Assembly (NCBI RefSeq): GCF_001644645.1
Contig: NZ_CP011390.1
Span: 3,282,001 to 3,346,000, forward strand
Length of the DNA: 64,000 nt
Reading direction: 5' to 3'
Origin: Flavisolibacter tropicus
GTDB lineage: Bacteria; Bacteroidota; Bacteroidia; Chitinophagales; Chitinophagaceae
Part shown: piece by piece, positions 61,605 through 64,000 of the stretch
Layout of the letters: every line of letters starts with the position of its first letter
How positions within the stretch are numbered: the stretch's first letter is position 1
Program-made: the position numbers and the translations under genes
Notes under the pieces: generated by a model
What the model saw: only the letters and a program-made list of their open reading frames with translations
Told to the model about the DNA's origin: nothing
Databases searched by the model: none

Positions 61605-62402
61605 TTAACAGTGGCCACGGCCAGCTGTTAAGCTTAATGTGCAGTGTATAGAATCCCACTCATACCTAATATAACGTTCTTCTGATATACCCCAAGTTGC
61701 TGCACCAATTCCGATGCCATGCGTAATAGTCCCTCCCACACAGCCAGAAGCACCAAAGTTGTGGTTGTATACTTGAGACCAGTTCCAACCTAGAGTTACT
61801 CCTGCTGTATAAAAGTCCATTGAAGATACATTTCCTCCAGAAGTTTGAAAAGCTACTCTAAATGAAGAAAAGAAGCCACCCCATTGAGGGATTGGGGCGT
61901 AATAACTTCCAGTACCACAGCCTGTCTCATAGTCATATTTCTGAGATCCAGGCTTTTTCTTAGACTTTCCGCTTGGTGCGAAAGGCTCTGGCTCCGGCGC
62001 TGGATTTCCAACATAGGCCGATCCTGCACCCTAAGCATTCAATTGATTTATTGCATTACTTAAGTCAGCTGCGGCTGACTGATAATCTGAAAAGCTTTGG
62101 ACTTGCATGCCAGCTGTTTGTGCAGGAGTTAATTCTACTATCCCAAACTCTGCTTGTAATTGATTTACTAAGGCCTGTTGTGCGGGGGTAAGAGCAGCAT
62201 AAGCAGCTGATTGAGTGATGCTACGTTGAGTCGAAGTGCTGTTTTGAGTTCTTACTTTCTTTGTGCCCTCCAAAGAAACATTTTCATTGGGAGCGTTTGA
62301 TAAAGGTTGGTCTTTTTTGGAACAAGAAGGAACGATACATACGGAAGAAATAAGGGATAAAACGATAATGACCCTAACTACTGTTTTTGTCGACATATGC
62401 AT
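61605..62402 (-). pseudogene. Secreted lipoprotein gene interrupted by one in-frame TAG
   Basis: A single minus-strand frame of 266 codons from the ATG at 62402 to TGA/TAA-type stop at 61605 is open except for TAG at 62031-62033. The first part (123 aa) is a lipoprotein: signal with lipobox VPSC (Cys 27), then a Ser/Thr/Gln-rich region with LTPAQQALVNQLQAEFGIVELTPAQ. The second part reads GAGSAYVGNPAPEPEPF, then a Cys- and aromatic-rich domain with no start codon of its own (first ATG at 61820 lies well inside it): YETGCGTGSYYAPIPQWGG, YNHNFGASGCVGG, and C-terminal SLTAGRGHC. I infer one ancestral protein with a nonsense mutation, or readthrough of the amber codon. Family not recognised. Co-transcribed with the 47-aa peptide. 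Confidence 0.7.
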
Positions 62403-62542
62403 ATGGTTTAATGGTTAAGAGCCAATATAAAATATCGGTTATGCATTTACTATAGTAGTTATACGGATACCAAAAATCTCCTATCAGACTATCACAATCT
62501 TAAACTTTACAATTATTTGCACTATGATTAAAATGCAAGGAA

Positions 62543-62650
62543 ATGAGAAGGAATAGTCAGGACATATTAGATCGCTTGGACAACAACTTTAGATGGCTAG
62601 TGGCCATAATGGTCTTATGCTTTGCGTTAATGGTAATAGCGGTTATATAG
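62543..62650 (+). CDS. Tiny single-pass membrane ORF, 35 aa
   Basis: ATG at 62543 preceded by AAGGAA at 3-5 bp, TAG at 62648-62650. MRRNSQDILDRLDNNFRWL is followed by one hydrophobic helix (VAIMVLCFALMVIAVI) ending at the stop. This topology with a clear Shine-Dalgarno site is unlikely by chance, but no family is known. Divergent from the amber-interrupted gene. Confidence 0.45.
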   Translation: MRRNSQDILDRLDNNFRWLVAIMVLCFALMVIAVI

Positions 62651-62655
62651 TAAAA

Positions 62656-62675
62656 AGCCCTGTAGAAACAGGGCT
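62656..62675 (-). terminator. Terminator downstream of the broken PAS sensor gene
   Basis: Perfect 7-bp stem (62656-62662 with 62669-62675), 6-nt loop; on the minus strand followed by TTTTTAC. It resembles the hairpin at 61407-61429 and would end transcription that passes through the tRNA-like relic. Confidence 0.75.
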
Positions 62676-62717
62676 CGGACCAAAACTAACTGCTTAAAAT
62701 TAAGCTATACAAAGATG

Positions 62718-62802
62718 CGGAGAGAGAGGGATTCTCCACCCCGGACCTGTTACAGTCAGCGGACAAAAAACTAGCATTTGAGTGCCGCGCCGTCATCTCT
62801 CC
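62718..62802 (-). pseudogene. tRNA-Ser-like relic
   Basis: 85 nt on the minus strand. The acceptor arms (62796-62802 with 62719-62725) pair perfectly over 7 bp, the long class II variable arm (CTGACTGTAACAGGTCCGG) is intact, and the 3' half up to the discriminator matches my memory of bacterial tRNA-Ser. The T-loop, however, reads GGAGAAT instead of TTCGAAT, and the D and anticodon arms do not fold into a standard shape with a Ser anticodon. So it is best read as a decayed or rearranged tRNA-Ser gene. Confidence 0.6.
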
Positions 62803-62854
62803 GGCGCAAAAATCCAGGAAGAGATTTCAATGTTCAAAATCATAAAATCGTAAA

Positions 62855-64000
62855 TCAGTAAAAGCTGAAAGTCTGATCGTATGAAAGTATGCAGGTACGT
62901 AGGAAGCTAGGTACGTTGATAGCTGGGTGGCTAGATAGCCATGTACGTTGATAGCTAGGTAACACTGGAGATGAGAGATCGAATGGATTCAGGTTTGAAT
63001 CCCGCTGGGACTCAAACCCAGGACTCAAATCATAAATGTTACCTTTTTGTCCCTTTTGTTTAACTCCTTTTTCCTGCGCATCGATCACCGCTTTCACAAT
63101 TTCTCGCTGCCTGCTTTTTTCCTGCTCTACAAGTTGGTGCTGCAGTGTTTTTAGTTCTGTAATATCATGTTGGGCACCAATCATTCTTATGGCTTTGCCA
63201 GACGCGTTACGAATAATATAGCCCTTATCAATAACCGTTTTATAACTGCCGTTGCCGTTCAGAGCCCGGTATTCTTCTTCCCAGTATTGCCGACCCGTGT
63301 CAGCAATGGCCTCGTGCAAACTTTCCTTTATCCGCTCCCGGTCGCTGGCATTGACTTCACTCAGGCTATCTTCCAATGTATGCCAGATCTTATACTCATT
63401 TTCAACCTCTTCAAAACCATCTGTTATTATCCGATTTGCTGCAATATCCCAATCCCAGATATGATCGGAAGTAGCTTTATTTACCAGTCGAAAACGCTCA
63501 TTGCGTAAACTCAACTGTTCCTGCTTTTCTATTTCCTTAGTAATATCTACGGCCACTCCTCCTAAGTATTTTTTCGATCCTGGCAGATCAAGAGGAAATT
63601 TTAAAACCTTAAGCATCACTTTTTTACCGTTAGGTCCTACAGCGGTTTCTATAAATTCCATAGGCCGATCGGTTTTGAATACAATAGCATTATTCTCTAA
63701 AAACGGATCCACTATCTCTTTGGGAAATAATTGACTGGCATGTTTACCAATAGCATCGTGGTCTAGATGAAACGTTTGCAAATACAACTCATTAAAAAAA
63801 CTGCAGTAGCCTTCATCATCGACAATCCAGGTAAGTGCTGGGCTGTGGTCCATAAATGCAGTAAATAGCTTTTGCATAGCAGAGAGGCTACCTCTAACTA
63901 CCACCGCATCTGTAATGTCTCTGGAAATTAAAACGTACCCGATCAACTGACCAGCTTTATTATTGATACGATTGAGGGTTACATGTACGCTTATCTCTTT
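62855..64000 (-). CDS. PAS sensor protein with kinase part replaced by repeat sequence, 5' end outside window
   Basis: The frame is open to the right edge; the upstream residues (KEISVHVTLNRINNKAGQ) belong to a further PAS domain, so the start is not in the window. Visible: end of one PAS (LISRDITDA), PAS about 45-150 (TWIVDDEGYCSFFNELYL, AVDITKEIEKQEQ) and PAS about 160-275 (HIWDWDIAANRIITD, GAQHDITELK). Then comes IVKAVIDAQEK, the lead into a HisKA_3 domain, after which the match stops at about position 63068. The remaining 70 residues are translated repeat DNA without kinase motifs. The protein is therefore probably a truncated histidine kinase. Confidence 0.85.
   Translation of the reverse strand, partial: KEISVHVTLNRINNKAGQLIGYVLISRDITDAVVVRGSLSAMQKLFTAFMDHSPALTWIVDDEGYCSFFNELYLQTFHLDHDAIGKHASQLFPKEIVDPFLENNAIVFKTDRPMEFIETAVGPNGKKVMLKVLKFPLDLPGSKKYLGGVAVDITKEIEKQEQLSLRNERFRLVNKATSDHIWDWDIAANRIITDGFEEVENEYKIWHTLEDSLSEVNASDRERIKESLHEAIADTGRQYWEEEYRALNGNGSYKTVIDKGYIIRNASGKAIRMIGAQHDITELKTLQHQLVEQEKSRQREIVKAVIDAQEKGVKQKGQKGNIYDLSPGFESQRDSNLNPFDLSSPVLPSYQRTWLSSHPAINVPSFLRTCILSYDQTFSFY
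62884..62965. repeat. 8-bp degenerate tandem array inside the truncated PAS gene
   Basis: Units such as AGGTACGT, TGATAGCT, GGGTGGCT, AGATAGCC, ATGTACGT, TGATAGCT, AGGTAACA, with alternate units carrying ACGT or AGCT. It forms the 3' part of the PAS reading frame. Period 8 instead of 7. Confidence 0.75.
62992..63018. repeat. Hairpin at the kinase truncation site
   Basis: 12-bp stem (62992-63003 with 63007-63018, one G-T) and 3-nt loop, with a direct 13-bp repeat of GTTTGAGTCC type beside it. It lies about 50 bp from the point where the PAS gene leaves its family. Confidence 0.75.

Overview
The window looks like a chromosomal segment of a Bacteroidota member, most likely Chitinophagaceae. This is inferred from gene content rather than a marker gene: many lipoproteins with a Cys just after a short signal peptide, a type IX secretion (T9SS) sorting domain, ELWxxDGT and Kelch secreted proteins, PorT-like barrel proteins, poor Shine-Dalgarno sites, and multi-PAS/GAF and HisKA_3 kinases. 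There is no phage, integrase, CRISPR or rRNA.

Layout. 1-1.1 kb: 5' part of a secreted ELWxxDGT protein. 1.4-7.7 kb: an RND efflux operon (adaptor, pump, TolC channel, with a coding overlap) preceded by a small secreted protein. 8.1-19.4 kb: UvrD-type helicase, small lipoproteins, an atypical SDR, an aldo/keto reductase, and a 1262-aa PAS/GAF protein with no kinase domain. 19.9-31.9 kb: voltage-gated-like K+ channel, a START-domain protein, a large secreted metzincin-Kelch-T9SS protein with a lipoprotein partner, an NlpE-META lipoprotein, a barrel protein and a small secreted repeat protein. 32-37.7 kb: DUF3179 protein, CPA1 antiporter, RibD-C reductase, aldo/keto reductase and its divergent AraC regulator, now a pseudogene. 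37.9-47.5 kb: a chemosensory-like signalling cluster (REC-kinase, giant hybrid kinase with three receivers, CheY, CheR, CheB, a second receiver and a MEDS kinase). 47.7-60.6 kb: GNAT, ABC-F, BASS and MFS transporters, CHASE3-like kinase, sugar dehydrogenase, lipid kinase, SurE, universal stress protein. 60.6-64 kb: repeat blocks, a secreted protein gene interrupted by one in-frame TAG, tiny membrane ORFs, a tRNA-Ser-like relic, and a PAS sensor whose frame leaves its kinase family and runs into repeats.

The most striking feature is non-coding. The gaps at 7.8-21.4 kb and 47.5-63 kb are filled with degenerate tandem arrays whose unit is almost always 7 bp (GTTGACA, GGAACAA, GAGCTGY, CAATGTT, TCACCAT, CAAATTC, AACGTGA and AAGCTGC types), plus one 11-bp and one 8-bp array. 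Units stay in phase over up to 12 copies; in each array some positions are fixed and others vary. Arrays lie a few bases to a few tens of bases after stop codons, fold back on themselves between convergent genes, and form larger modules that recur nearly identically tens of kb apart. Such arrays are almost absent from 21.5-47.5 kb. I regard this repeat system as the best candidate for something undescribed; its function is unknown.
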